Assembly: GCA_029448655.1 (NCBI GenBank)
Contig: JACCLO010000009.1
Location: forward strand, 3,100,001-3,164,000
DNA from: Wolfiporia cocos
Taxonomy: Eukaryota > Basidiomycota > Agaricomycetes > Polyporales > Phaeolaceae
DNA: 64,000 nucleotides
Reading direction: 5' to 3'
Shown: piece after piece, positions 38,156-50,179 of the stretch
Position numbering within the stretch: the stretch's first letter is position 1
How the letters are laid out: the number at the start of each line of letters is the position of its first letter
The notes under the pieces: generated by a model
Seen by the model: the letters and a program-made list of their open reading frames with translations, nothing else
The model's database searches: none
What the model was told of the DNA's origin: nothing
Position numbers and translations under genes: made by a program

Positions 38156-38515
38156 ATATATCTTACGTCGCCTGTGCCTAATTGGGTAACAGTTTCACAC
38201 GCTTACCACTTCCTGTGGGCTCAGCCGTGTTAGACCTGTAACAGTCTGGCATATATACTCCTAATATATTTGTACATGTTTAGGTATGGTGGCTCAGGGG
38301 CCTCTACGTACTGGTATTTGACTGGCTAGGAGCTATGTGCCGGTAATGGCATCGGAGCGCTGGGGTACGCGAGGATGTCCATGGCGATGTAGCGTATAAG
38401 GGGCGGATCAGTAGAATAGTCAATCTGTCGGGTTCGATCGTGGGTGCACTGGTAATGGCGGGGTTCTAAGTCCGTGATCGGGCGTGATCTGCCACGATTG
38501 AGGTATAGCGCTCTG
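38156..38515. other. Target DNA right of the KDZ transposon
   Basis: About 360 bp without a supported gene. A stretch near 38250-38290 (GTCTGGCATATATACTCC ... TTTGTACATGTTTAGG) resembles the promoter part of the Gypsy-1 LTR. Together with 7052-7203 this suggests an old LTR was the landing site. Confidence 0.4.
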
Positions 38516-38888
38516 TGACACAAGCAACACTTCAAGCAACTACTCAGGGGAATATGACTCGTGTGAAAGCGTATTCCTGATCTGAGGCTACTCAAGGCGT
38601 ATAAGGCCAAGACGAGTCTGGGGTGCTACCCTGCTCGTCGGCCAGTATATATGCTATTCTACTGTTTGTACATTGTTTGGCTACTATACAGTTATTACGT
38701 AAGCTGAGAGTCCGATATTATGGTAAACCCTATAATGGGTGTAGGTACACGGCACAGAGTGTCCGAGAGGCTGACAACACGTGATAGGGTGTTTGGGGTC
38801 TTGTACGTGACTGCTTAGGCGCGCGCTTAGATAAGATAAGGGTTCAGGCTCTAGTCGCTAGCTAGGCAAAAGAAATCGGCCTGTGACA
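38516..38888 (-). repeat. Gypsy-1 copy B 3' LTR
   Basis: 373 bp, minus-strand TGTCACAGGCCGATTT to GTTGCTTGTGTCA. It is recognisably the Gypsy-1 LTR but with many substitutions. It abuts the polypurine stretch in the pol C-terminus (plus strand GTACCCTCTCTTCTAGC). Confidence 0.85.
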
Positions 38889-40088
38889 GTACCCTCTCTT
38901 CTAGCTGCGTGTCCCCACGCCCAGCAATCACCTTGCAGAGGTTTTGGTCGATTTGACAGGGATGGTCGTGTTCGTGTTTCTGACAGATGTGTGGATTTGC
39001 CATCTGTATGGTATACTGTACGGGATAGATCCAACCCGGGTTGTTGGGTATCGTGGATTCTATGCATTGTCCCACTTGTATTCCATATTGAATTACACGT
39101 GTTTGCGGATTGCAGAACCGGAAGTTCCTTGCGACGAGCTGCTTTGGGTAGATGTAGAAGGGTATTTTTGCATCCTTCAGCAGCGTGATGTCTACGTCGT
39201 TGTGGATGATGAATTCGTTCGGGTTCTGTCTGAGTCCCATGGCATTGGCTTTTCTTTCGAGATCTTCCCACTCGGGGTCCCATTCAGTGTGTCTGTTTTT
39301 TTCACTGATGGCCCGGAGCGGTAGGTCTGTTTTCGAAGAACTTGGTGACTAAGTCCTGCCAGGGAGTCAGTCCGCGTTTCCTTTCCCATGTCGTAGTCCC
39401 ATCAGACCATTCAACTTCCAGCTCGACTCGCCCTCGGTCTTCTCTGGATGCGAGGATGCTGAGAGGCCTGTGAGCGTCATTGCTTTCCGTCCGTTCATTA
39501 TGGTTCTTGTTGGGAAAAGCCGGAGCGTGGTACGGGAGTAATAGGACCTCGTTAAATACGGGGTATATGCCTCGCATGTCCGCGGGCAGGTCCAATTCGT
39601 ATGCTCCATGTCCGACTTTCTTAGTGACCTTGTACGGGCCGTACCGCTTTGAATCGAGTTTCTTTGTAGGGTTTCCCATGTTAATGTTTCGCCCATCGAC
39701 CCAAACCATGTCTCCCTCGTTATACATGTGAGGGTTGGTTCGTTTCCGGTCGTAGTATTCTTTCATATGAAGTTTGGCTTTCTCGAGATTCTTCGAAGCG
39801 GTTTGGCTGACCTCGTGCATGTGTTCGACCCAGTCCTTGGCTGCTCCCACCCCCTCTTCCAGCTCTGGTGCCTCGACACCGGTAAATGGGTGGTATCCGT
39901 GAGTAAGGTAAAAGGGGCTGTAGCCCGTGCTACTATGTACGTGACACTTGTACGCAAATGCTGCTAGCGGGAGTAGGTCCGGCCAGTTGGTATGGGTGTC
40001 GTTGATAAATAATCGTAGGTACACCTCCAGTTCCTGGTTCATACGCTCCGTCTGCCCATCTGTCTGTGGGTGGAACGCGGTACTGGGG

Positions 40089-40796
40089 TGTTACGGTTAT
40101 TCTAATTTTTCGAATATCGATAGAACTCACCATTGGACGAATACAATACAGGGACTTGTTACGCAACCAACTCCCCTGGCTACTCGTGACTCTACTGGGC
40201 GCATCCCCGGTTGTACTAGTCTATAGAGCGTGTTTCATCTTTGGCAGATCCAACTCTGCCACCATTTTGTGTTCATTGTTTATTAGCTGATAGATGGTGT
40301 TCAACCGCCATCATTCCTATCTATCGTCTCAGGAATATCACTACATACCTATCAAACGTTTGGTACTATAGCGTAGATAGTATCGGTGACATCTGGGACG
40401 GACTTGACCCCTAAAACCCAACGTAGTATATAAACTCATGTACTTACTGTCGAGGCTCTTCAGCTCGACCTTGTTGTATAAACAAGAAGTCTTATACTCG
40501 TTCTCAAACGTAGGAAACTACGCTCAGTATTTCTCACTCGAGCAATCAAACGACTAAGTCCTCGAAGTGCACACTGACTTCTCGGACTTAGGCGAGTCTT
40601 ATATTCTATTCGACTCGCACTTGAACAGATTATATCCTCTAACGCGTATTGGATATTAACCGATCTCCTAAGAACTTCACTTAGGACCCGAAGGCATCTA
40701 ACGAGTATTTGCCTCGCATACGGCGACGTGCCTACGTGCAGAAGAACAATCTATATTCGCGACTCGAATATACAAACGGGTATCCGACCCGTAACA
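40089..40796 (+). repeat. Solo LTR, family 4, in copy B integrase
   Basis: 708 bp, TGTTACGGTTATTC to CCGACCCGTAACA, with a 5-bp duplication TGGGG (40084-40088 and 40797-40801). Confidence 0.94.
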
Positions 40797-41404
40797 TGGG
40801 GTTTCCCTCGATGCCTAATCTACGGTATACATCTTTGATGAAGTCTGATACGAACGTGGTCCTCTGTCACTAAATACTTTCTTTGGTAGTCCATGCTGTG
40901 CGTATACTTTATCTACAAATATGTTGGCCCAACCTTCGGCAGTTAGCCTGGTTGTGGTTGGGACCGCGATATAGTCCTTGGATTTCATATCTACAACTAC
41001 AATAATAGCGTCCCGACCCTTGGATACTGGGAGTCCTGTGATCATGTTGACGGAAATGTTCTCCCAATTGTGCGCGGGTGTTGGATTCGGGTTTAGTGGT
41101 GCAGCTCTCTTCGAGCGGTCTGGCTTGGCGCGCTGGCATTTGATACATGCCTTCACGTATTGGCGGATGTCGTTCCGCATCTTTGGCCACCAATACGATC
41201 AGTGAATGGTGGTGTACGTGTTTTCCGTGCCGGGGTGCCCTGCCGAGACCGTGTCGTGGAATGAAGAAATGATTTTTCCGATTAATTCCTCGTCTCTCGG
41301 AATGATCAACTTCCCCCTCCTGTAGTGTAGGCCGTCCTCGGCCGTTTCCACTGATCCTTCTACTACCTCCTTGTCATAGAGAGCGGCTTCCGCTTTGACC
41401 CTCT

Positions 41405-41810
41405 TGTCACAGAAAATCCCAGAAATAGGTACCCCCCCCTGTCTTGAACCAAGGGACTCATGGTACATACGTCACGTGCCATAGAATGGACTCTGTAGAA
41501 GTAGCGCAGCGGTATAGGTGCCTACCCCGCTGTACAGGTCACATGGTCAAGGCTTACATAAGTAGCACATGACTTAGGAGCGCTAACGCTGCGCACAGAC
41601 CCTGCCTTTAGGGCGGGTCTCTAGTAGATATGCGACGTCTCCTCATGTACTTAAGCCGCGACGTTCTGGGGCTTACTCCCCAGAACTGTTATTCTAGACG
41701 TTGGGGCGTTTCCCTCATTACTCTAAGTCTTATGCGTGCTCGTCTGGGGGTCCCACCTTGCCTTGGTAGAAGGCCCTTGATGACGGTACGCCCTTAGGCG
41801 TTTTGTGTCA
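41405..41810 (+). repeat. Solo LTR, family 6, in copy B pol
   Basis: 406 bp, TGTCACAGAAAATCCC to TTTTGTGTCA, with a 5-bp duplication CCTCT (41400-41404 and 41811-41815). It is related to 44730-45124. Confidence 0.92.
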
Positions 41811-43829
41811 CCTCTCTTTTACCTCCTCGTGGATGATCCCGTGAGGTAGGGTATAGAATGAGGATCTTAGCCTTTCTGCGCTGTCTTTGGCAAAGAGGTG
41901 TTCCTTCAGGACGATCTGTCCTTCGAGGTGATTCTTGTTGTCGTCGTGATTGCCTCTGCGGGATAGTCCGTCCGCCCTTCCATTGGTCTTCCCGGGGATG
42001 TGCATGAGTTGTAGGTCATACTCGGCAAGTTCCGTCATCCACCGGGCCTGTCGCGGATTAATCTTCTGTGGGGTTTTAAAGTATTCTAGACTCTTATGGT
42101 CCGTTAATACTTCTACAGGGTGTTTGGCACCCATTACGAAATGCCGCCATTCATCCAGGGCGCGCATTATGGCCAGTAACTCGCGATCGTAAATCTCGTA
42201 GTTTCGTTCTGCCGGTAGTAGCGTTTTTGAATGGTACGCTATAGGTTTCCAGATGCCGTCCTGGTTCTGCATGAGGCAGGCTCCAGTTGCGAAGTCTGAA
42301 GAGTCTGCCTCGATGCGGAATGGGTCGTCATCGTTTGGTATCCCCAGTACAGGTGCTGTGACGAAGATGTTTTTTAACTTGTTGAAGCATTCCTGTTCTG
42401 TCGCGCCCCATTGCCATTCCCCGTCTTTGGTTAGATTGATAAGGGGGCGCGCTACCATTGAGAACTTCGGGATGAATCTCCGGTAGAAGTTGGCAAATCC
42501 AATGAAGGATTGCACTTCTTTCTTGTTCCGAGGTGCTGGCCATTCGGCTACTGCAGCAACCTTCGCGGGGTCCATACGGATCTCCCCGTGAGAGATTATG
42601 TGTCCCAAGTACTCTACTTCGGATTTCTCGAACTCGCATTTCTCTGGCTTGCATGTCAACTTATTTTGACGGAGAACCAAAAGAACCTTGCGCAGGATCT
42701 CTCTATGTTCTTTCTGATTCTCCGTGAAAATAAGTATGTCGTCCAAATATACAATGACCTTCCCATTAAGGACTAGGTCTCTAAATATGTCGTTCATCAA
42801 TGTCTGGAACGTGCCTGGTGCGTTGCACATTCCAAAGAACATCACTAATGGCTCATAGAGCCCTCTATTAGTGATGAAGGCAGCTTTTTCCTCGTCGCCT
42901 TCCTTGATTCGGACGTTGGTGTATCCCCAACGAATGTCCAATTTGGAAAAGTACTTAGCACGTTTAAGCTTGTTGAGTAGCTCCGTGATGAGCGGGAGCG
43001 GGTACTTGTTCTTTTTGGTCATCTGGTTCAACTTTCGATAGTCCTGGATAGGTCGCAGTTTCCCATCCTTCTTTTTGACAAAGAAGAATGGTGCTCCCCA
43101 TGGGGACTTCGATGGGCGGATGCGGCCTGTGTGCAGTTGCTCTTCTAAGAAGTCGTCCAAAGCCTCTTGTTCTCTAGGTGAAAGGGCGTAGATCTTGCCC
43201 ACGTATGGTTCTGAATTGGGGAGGAGCTCGATGGCGTGATCCCACGGTCGCCATTCTGGGAGTGTGTCGAATTCCTTTTCCTCAAACACATCTTTGAATT
43301 CGTGCAAGTACTCGGGTACGACCTCCTCGAACGTCTTGGCTTCCGTGGTCTTGCCAGTCGTGATGGCGATTTCAGTTGCCTTCATGGCGCGGACTCGCTT
43401 GGCGATGTCCGCTCTACACTTGTCCCTGTTTCTGATCCATGCGTCAGCGAAAATGTAGTAAATGTGATCACCGTCCTCGATCTGCTCGTGCTTGCAGTCG
43501 CAAGAGAACGTGATCCGTCGCTTCTTCCAGTCAATGAAAGGGTTGTGGTCTTCGAGCCAGTCGAATCCTAAGAAAATGTCCGCGCTGCTAAGTTCCGTAA
43601 CGTGGAACTTGCACGTCTCCAAGTGCGTGTCGATCTGCATTTGAGGCTCGACATAGTGCGTCATGAGCCCCATGCTGTTGGTTGATCCGTCCACGTTGAA
43701 CAGCTTGATAGGGCGGTCCAGTGGGATCTGCTCGAGTTGGTGTTCTTCCACATAGGACTCACTGATCACTGATCCGGTAGAACCAGAATCGATGAGAGCC
43801 TTTGTGAAGAGGGCACGTCTGTCAGGGCG

Positions 43830-44537
43830 TGTTACGATTATTTTGATTTTTCGAATATCGACAGAACTCACCATAGGGCGAATTCAATACAGGGACTTGT
43901 TGCGCAACCAACCCCCCTGGCTACTCGTGATGCTACTGGGCGTATCCCCAGTTGTACTAGTCTGTAGGGCTCGTTTCATCTTTGGCAGATCCAACCCTGC
44001 CACCGTTTCATGTTCATCGTTTATTAGCAGATAGATGGCGTTCAACCGCCATCATTCCTATCTATCATCTCGGATATATCACTACATACTTATCAAACGT
44101 TTGGGACTATAGCGTAGATAGTATCAGTGACATCTGGGACAGACTTGACCCCTGAAACTTAGCGTAGTATAAAAACTCATGTACTTACCGTCGAGGCTCT
44201 CCAGCTCGACCTTGTTGTACAAACAAGAAGTCTTATACTCGTTCTCAAACGTAGGAAACTACGCTCAGAATTTCTCACTCGAGCAATTGAACAACTAAGT
44301 CCTCGAAGTGCACACTGACTTCTCGGACATAGGCGAGTCTTATATTCTATCAGACTTGCACTTGAACAGACTATATCCTCTAACGCGTATTGGATATTAA
44401 CCAATCTCCTAAGGACTTCACTTAGGACCTGAAGGCATCTAACGAGTATCTGCCTTGCACACAACGACGTGTCTACGTGCAGAAGAACGAACTATATTCG
44501 CGACTCGAATATACGAACGGGTATTCGACCCGTAACA
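43830..44537 (+). repeat. Family-4 LTR joining two unrelated flanks
   Basis: 708 bp, full length. The left flank is GGGCG (copy B protease, minus strand); the right flank is GTGGC (a different element, plus strand). There is no target duplication, unlike every other family-4 solo LTR here. The simplest reading is recombination between two family-4 LTRs at different sites. Confidence 0.9.
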
Positions 44538-45914
44538 GTGGCGTCAGAAACCACCAAGTATTCGCCGTTCTACATGAAACTAGGAAGGCACCACGGGCAG
44601 GTCCACTCGACATTCAGATAAGTCCTGACAAGGACTTGAATGACATAGCACACAAGCGCTGGCAAGCGCAGGACCAGGCGGTAGCAGCAATGCAATTAGC
44701 CGCAGATAGATGGAAATGGTATGCGGACCTGTCACAGAATCTCAGAAATAGGTACCCCCCCTGTCTCAAACACAGGGCCTTAGGTGTACGGTATGTCATG
44801 TGACGTCTAGTAGATACAGTCGAGTAGTATAGCGGTTATGCGCCAGACGGCGCCTACCCAGGTCATGCGGACTGCTTACGTATACAGAGGCTGTGTAGAT
44901 AGCGCACAGACCCTCACATTAGGGTGGGCCTTACTGCCTGCCATGCGCATCCCCTTTGTATATAAGGCTTCATGGTCTGAGGCGTACTCCTCAGACCTTT
45001 CAATCTCGACTCTGGGCTTGGCCCCTTACTCTCATACTCATGCGTGCTAGTCTGTGACGGCGCCCTTTGTGGTAGAAGCGCCATAGATGGGTTATGCGTG
45101 AGTGACACCATGGGATTTGTGTCAGGACCAAGGAAAGAAATCTCCACCATTTACAATCGGAGATAAAGTACTTGTAAGCACCAAGGATTATCAGGACACC
45201 GAACGCAGCCTAGCGCCCCGATACATCGGCCCTTTCAGGGTCCTCGAACAAATATCCCCAGTCACCTTTAGACTAAAGATGGGAATTCAGTATCGTGCTT
45301 ATCACCCTGTATTCCACGCGTGCAAATTAGTCCTATACCACCATCCAGAAGGCAAGGAGGAATCCGAGTCCGATATCGAAAAGGACTTGATAGCACCCGA
45401 AGAATACGAAGTGGAGGAGATACTCAGCCATAGGAAACGAGGTCACAAGACCGTGTTCCTAGTACTATGGAAAGATCATACAGCTGAGGCCGACACTTGG
45501 GAAACAGAAGAGAACCTGACAGGTGCTGAGGAGGTGCTCAATGAGTACAAAGCCAAATCATTTAATGCACCAGCCCCACCTCGACGCTCTACGCGTCACC
45601 AGATTGCAGTAGCAGACCCAGAAGATGACAACGACTGGAAAGTCGGAGACAGATACCTTTGGCCAGACGGCTGGCCTCTCCAGAGCGAGGAATATACCGA
45701 AGAGGCAGAATGAAAATGGGTTAAACGCGAAATCTACGGAAACTTCGTAGACGACAACGTAAAATTCAACAAGTACCTAGAACTCGCCGTGGGAGTTAAG
45801 GGAATGTATCCTGATAAGGGTACCCCTCACTTGGCGGGTTACGATATATCCTCAGCCAAAGACATATCTCTGAAACCAAATACAACAACCACAGTTTCCA
45901 CCGACTTACGTATC
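44538..45914 (+). pseudogene. Gypsy-2-like pol fragment: integrase end, chromodomain, dUTPase start
   Basis: Starting mid-gene directly after an LTR, it encodes the integrase C-terminal part (SETTKYSPFYMKLGRH ... AADRWKWYAD), then after a nested LTR the SPPFTIGDKVLVSTKDYQDT region, a chromodomain (EEYEVEEILSHRKRGHKTVF ... DTWE), an in-frame TGA near 45711, and the start of a dUTPase (HLAGYDISSAKD, TVSTDLRI) that is cut off by the LTR at 45915. The order chromodomain then dUTPase is that of Gypsy-2, so this is a relative of it. It also carries an indel near 44600. Confidence 0.85.
44730..45124 (+). repeat. Solo LTR, family 6
   Basis: 395 bp, TGTCACAGAATCTCAG to GATTTGTGTCA, with a 5-bp duplication GGACC (44725-44729 and 45125-45129). 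Confidence 0.93.
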
Positions 45915-46386
45915 TGTTACGGTTATTTTGATTTTTGAAGTACAAACGGAATTCACCACCGAGCGAATACGATACAGGGACTTGTTGCACAACCAACCCC
46001 CTGGCTACTCATGACTGTACTGGGCGCATCCCCAGTTGTACTAGCATGTGGGGCGCGTTTCACCTTTGACAGATTCAACTCTGTCCTCGTTTCGTGTTTA
46101 TCATTTGTTAGCTGATATATGGCGTTCAACCGCCATCTTCATTCCTATCTAACGTTTCGGATATATCACTACATACTTATCAAACGTTTGGTACTATAGC
46201 GTAGATAGTATCGGTGACATCTGGGACAGGCCTGACCCCTGAAACGTGACGTAGTATATAAACTCATGTACTTACCCTCGAGGCTCTTCAGCTTGACCTT
46301 GTTGTACAAACAAGAAGTCTTATACTCGTTCTCCAACATAGAAAACTACGCTCCGTATTTCTCACTCGAGCAGCCGAACGACTAAG
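45915..46386 (+). repeat. Family-4 LTR, truncated at its 3' end
   Basis: About 472 bp matching the first two-thirds of the 708-bp LTR, beginning TGTTACGGTTATTTTG. The match stops after CGACTAAG near 46386. It interrupts the dUTPase of the fragment at 44538-45914. Confidence 0.85.
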
Positions 46387-46595
46387 CTACTCACCACTGA
46401 GCCACTCTGCCCACTCCTCCTGGTGAGCATGTAGCTCAGCTTGCTGGGCCTTTGCTGACGCCTATTACATTCATGCTAAACCAGCACCTTTGCTGCACAC
46501 ACCCTCCTCTCCCTGGCACAACTGTCTCACCTCGCTCTCTCAGCCACAGCAGGCAGCACACAGGCAGCGCCACCAACCCTCAAGTCACCATATAT
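46387..46595. other. Unassigned filler between two truncated LTRs
   Basis: About 209 bp of C-rich sequence with no gene, repeat or LTR match that I can see within the window. Confidence 0.4.
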
Positions 46596-47075
46596 TGAGT
46601 AGCGCACTACTCGTCGGACTCAGCAGAGTCGAGCGTTGATATACCTAGCTGCAGGCTTAATTGCTTAAGCCTTTGAGAACAAGTATAAGATCCTTGTAAT
46701 TCAACAAGGTTGAGCTGAGGAACTCAACCAGTATTTACAGCAGGGTTTTTATACTACAATTCTGTAATTGAGGTCATAGTGTCCTTGGTACTGCTACCAC
46801 TAAGTCCATAAGGCTAGTATGCTACAATAACCAAGCTGAAACGCTGCGGTTGAATGCAACAGTGGCTTAAACGTAGAAGCTCTGTGGTTATACAACAGAT
46901 ATCACCTAGAACCTGATACACTACGAGACTATGGGCATAGGGCTGTTGTACATGAAACGAGGGTCGCTGGTTGAACAGGGAACCTTGGAAATAAGCGCGT
47001 GCTAATGCGGTTGAACGCTAAGTCCTCTTATCCAGTGAGGTGCCAAAGATATACGAAATTGTGCGGACCGTAACA
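46596..47075 (-). repeat. Gypsy-3-family LTR, truncated and diverged
   Basis: The reverse complement matches the Gypsy-3 LTR from its start (TGTTACGGTCCG) to the GAGTAGTGCGCTACTC-type region near its end. About the last 60-90 bp are missing. Divergence is far greater than between the two LTRs of the complete Gypsy-3, so this is an older copy. Confidence 0.82.
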
Positions 47076-47489
47076 TCTGAGTCCCTTCCCACACCTCTGT
47101 TTATTGCAGATGTGGTGCATGTCTGGTGGCCAGGCCTCCTCCACTCCGTCGTTCATGGCAGACATTGTGACTGCACTCATGTGAGTCACTTCCTTTCCTT
47201 CCTGCTTGTAGTAACTCATAGCTGATGTGCTGTGTACAGTGATAGTGAGCACCACATGTGGGACACGCTCGCCGTGGTGGCAGCGCGTGGTGTCCACACC
47301 CCATCCACGGTGGATGTTCATGCTGATACTAAGAGGTCGCCGCCGTGGGCGCCACAGGCAGGAGTGGAGGTCAGAGACTACTGCTCTGTGGTGGATCTTT
47401 CATAGCCCCTTCTGTTACTAGCCGGCTCTACTGACATGAATAAAATTGAACTTTTACTTTTATTGGCACTGTACTATATGTATAAATAT
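47076..47489. other. Unassigned stretch, possible exon fragment
   Basis: About 410 bp. A plus-strand frame reads PTPLFIADVVHVWWPGLLHS and could splice (GT at about 47177, AG near 47240), but no family is recognised and support is weak. Otherwise nothing is seen. Confidence 0.25.
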
Positions 47490-48140
47490 TAGTGATGTGC
47501 CAGGCCCGGCCCGGCTCAAAAGCCCCGGCTTTGGCCCGGCTTTGGATGGCCTTGGCTTTTCAAAACCTCAGGCCGGGCCCCCATTGACGGCCCAGGGCTT
47601 GGCCCGGCCCGGCCTGGGGCTTGCCCGGGGCCTGGCACTGTGAGGGTGATCATCACTGTAGCCACACAAACACCACACAAACTCATAACATACCTTCCCC
47701 AACTATCTTCTGACAAAGCCAAGCTCCAGTATCTTCAGTAATTAGTGAATTATAGTGTGAAATCATCATTTCACCGGCACGGTGCTCTGTGGCGCGCCTT
47801 CCAAATGGGGCATCGTATAGGCGCCCAAAAGTGAGCGACAGGTTTCAGCACCAAATATTCAATCCATGGGACTATCCTCTTGCTTGAATTTGAAAATATA
47901 GACATACTTCATTGGAATATGGCATACTGCTACTATATATATCCTCATATCATAGTTACTAGACATTTTATCCGTTAGAGCTTTCAGGCCCGGGGCTCAC
48001 GGCTTGGCCTGGCCTGGCTTGAGACACAAGCCGGGCCCTGGGCCATCTCAGGCCGTGGTGTAGGGCCCGAGCTGGCTCGGCCCAAGTAGGGCTTGGCCCG
48101 GCCCGGCCTATGGCCCAAAGCCGGGCCTGGCACATCACTA
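47490..48140. mobile_element. Non-autonomous hAT-like element, GC-rich ends
   Basis: 651 bp with inverted ends TAGTGATGTGCCAGGCC/GGCCTGGCACATCACTA. Flanks ATAAATAT and ATTAATAT match at 7 of 8 bases. The outer about 150 bp on each side are nearly pure GGCCCGG/GGCTTGG-type repeats; the centre is AT-richer and non-coding. It is the same family as 60624-61249, in opposite orientation. hAT elements typically have 8-bp duplications and ends of the form YARNG, which fits. Confidence 0.82.
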
Positions 48141-48263
48141 ATTAATATATTCTATGAGCTGCATTTCTGGAACCGGTACCCTAGAGCAGCGCCCCTGCTC
48201 CACCAACCGCCCAAGGGACCACTATTTTGAGGTCCTCACAATAGCAAGGGCCTCAGGTGAGGT

Positions 48264-49751
48264 TAGTGATGTGCAAAGCACGGCTCAAAGCCGTGAGCCG
48301 AGCCTGGCCGAGCCGACTTAAGCCGGGCCGAGCCGAGCCTGGGAGGGCAGCTTAAGATGGCTCAGGGCCTGGCTTGGATCGTGAGCCGGCCGTAGCCGAA
48401 CCCTGAGCCGGCGGCTTTAGGCGCGCAGCTGTGGTGTTGTTAGAATTAGCGAAAATGGGCCCTTTGGTTTAAGATTTTGCATCATTTCACCTTATATGAT
48501 CTCAATGACCATTACAATGACTTGTGTATTGCTAACACAGTGCGGAACGTTGTGACTACTGTTAGTCCCTCGTTGCCCATGGCGGTCCGGTCCTGGTCCC
48601 GGTCCTCGGTCCTGCCCAAAACATGCAAAAGACCGGACCGGACCGGACCTCACAACACTACTTATGGGTAATCATGTAGGACCTCGAAATTATTGGCTTG
48701 TGCAGCTCAAATGGCAGCACAACATATTCAGAATGCTTATATGTCTACTATTTGTTGTTATTCTGATCTACAAGTGTTTTTACAGCTGCTTATGATGTTG
48801 ACCGAAAATCCAGATCTCGATCACAACCCCGATCGCAACTGTAGTCACAACGTTCCGCACCGTGTTAGCAGATCACAAGTCATTGTAATGGTCGCTGAGA
48901 TCATATAAGGTGAATTGATGCAAAATCTTAAACCATTTTTGCTATTTTTAACAACACCACAGCTGTGCACCTAAAGCCGCCGGCTCAGTGCTCGGCTACG
49001 GCCGGCTCACGATCCAAGCCGGGCCCTGAGCCATCTTAAGCCGCCCCCCCAGGCTCGGCTCGGCCTGGCTTAAATCGGCTCGGCTAGGCCCGGCTCACAG
49101 CTTTGAGCCGTGCTTTGCACATCACTAGTTGTGATCAAGATCTGGATTTTTGGTCAACATCATAAGCAGCTGTAAAAACACTTGTAGATCAGAATAACAA
49201 CAAATAGTAGACATATAAGCATTCTGAATATGTTGTGCTGCCATTTGAGCTGCACAAGTCAATAATTTCGAGGTCCTACATGATTACCCATAAGCCCCGC
49301 CCTGAGCTTGAGCCAGGCCCAAGCTGGCCTGAGCCATCAAGGAGGGCCCGGCTTGACATTCCGCTGAGCCCAAGCCCTTCAAAGCCAGGCCCAAGCCCCG
49401 GGCTTTGAGCTGAGCTGTGCTTTGCACATCACTAATCACAACCCCATTCGCAATAGTAGTCACAACGTTCCGCACCGTGTTAGCAGATCACAAGTCATTG
49501 TAATGGTCGTTGAGATCATATAAGGCGAATTCATGCAAAATCTTAAACCAAAGGGCCCATTTTCGCTAATTGTAACAACACCACAGCTGTGCACCTAAAG
49601 CCGCCGGCTCAGTGCTCGGCTACGGCCGGCTCACGATCCAAGTTGGGCCCTGAGCCGTCTCAAGCCGCCCCCCCAGGCTCGGCTCAGCCCGGCTTAAGTC
49701 GGCTCGGCCAGGCCTGGCTCATGGCTTTGAGCCGTGCTTTGCACATCACTA
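48264..49751. mobile_element. Cluster of palindromic hAT-like foldback elements
   Basis: One left end (TAGTGATGTGCAAAGC at 48264) and three right ends (GCTTTGCACATCACTA ending at 49127, 49434 and 49751). Segments 48470-48570 and 48840-48930 are inverted copies of each other (AACGTTGTGACTAC against GTAGTCACAACGTT). 48665-48815 recurs inverted at about 49128-49300. No target duplications pair up cleanly, so the cluster has been rearranged. No coding capacity is seen. Confidence 0.7.
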
Positions 49752-50179
49752 GCTATCCCGAAAGAACTAAGGACGCATGCAATGTTGAGGCAGTGACTGT
49801 AGTCGATAAGCGTACTGGTTCCCAGCCACAGGAAATCCGTGAGGCGCTGAATGACAATGTAATCTGTCCATACAGTGCTGAGCACGCAAAGCCACGACCC
49901 GGATAGTGCGACGAGGAAGGAGGGGCAGTAGGACACACTTTGTACTTTCTGATGCTGTTCAGAAGAAGAAATCAGAAATGTTGGGAGACAAGGCAGCGAT
50001 GCGTACCTCTGGGGATGCCCAGAAGTGCTCATAAGAATAGGAAGCCTGCACAGTAGGATCACAGCCTCCAGTTCCCATTTCGAACTTTTCCTCGGCAATG
50101 ATAAGCGCAACCGTCTCGTAGGGCGGGGACATAGAGGGTGACATGATCTGCGGTACTTGTACTTTTGTCGAGGTGGTAA
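49752..50179. other. Region downstream of kinase A, no clear gene
   Basis: About 430 bp. Short ORFs on both strands show no recognisable motif. Confidence 0.35.

Larger units (their letters stand above)
38516..43829 (-). mobile_element. Gypsy-1 copy B, 3' two-thirds, with two nested solo LTRs
   Basis: A minus-strand Gypsy-1 relative, more diverged than copy A. Its 3' LTR is 38516-38888 and its coding part runs from 43829 (protease) leftward. Gag, dUTPase and the 5' LTR are missing, because the protease start is joined directly to a family-4 LTR at 43830. Solo LTRs at 40089-40796 and 41405-41810 interrupt pol. Confidence 0.9.
38851..43829 (-). pseudogene. Gypsy-1 copy B pol remnant
   Basis: Open pieces in order on the minus strand: 43829-41811 with protease (LIDSGSTGSVISE), reverse transcriptase (YLDDILIFTE) and RNase H; 41404-40797 with the integrase zinc finger and part of the DDE core; 40088-38851 with integrase C-terminus, chromodomain-like part and the family's extra C-terminal domain, crossed by frameshifts. 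As in the complete element the last codons run into the 3' LTR (EERVLSQADF). Confidence 0.88.

Noticed and set aside
38326..38610. Minus-strand ORF of 94 codons right of the transposon
   Set aside because: It reads through the edge of the copy B LTR; equivalent frames occur at every copy of that LTR.
43830..46386. A deleted family-4 element with LTRs at 43830-44537 and 45915-46386
   Set aside because: The interior starts and stops in mid-gene of a Gypsy-2-like pol, with no primer site or polypurine tract next to the LTRs, so these are separate insertions rather than a pair.
49589..49906. Plus-strand ORF of 105 codons
   Set aside because: Half of it is the GC-rich foldback repeat; the remainder has no recognisable similarity.
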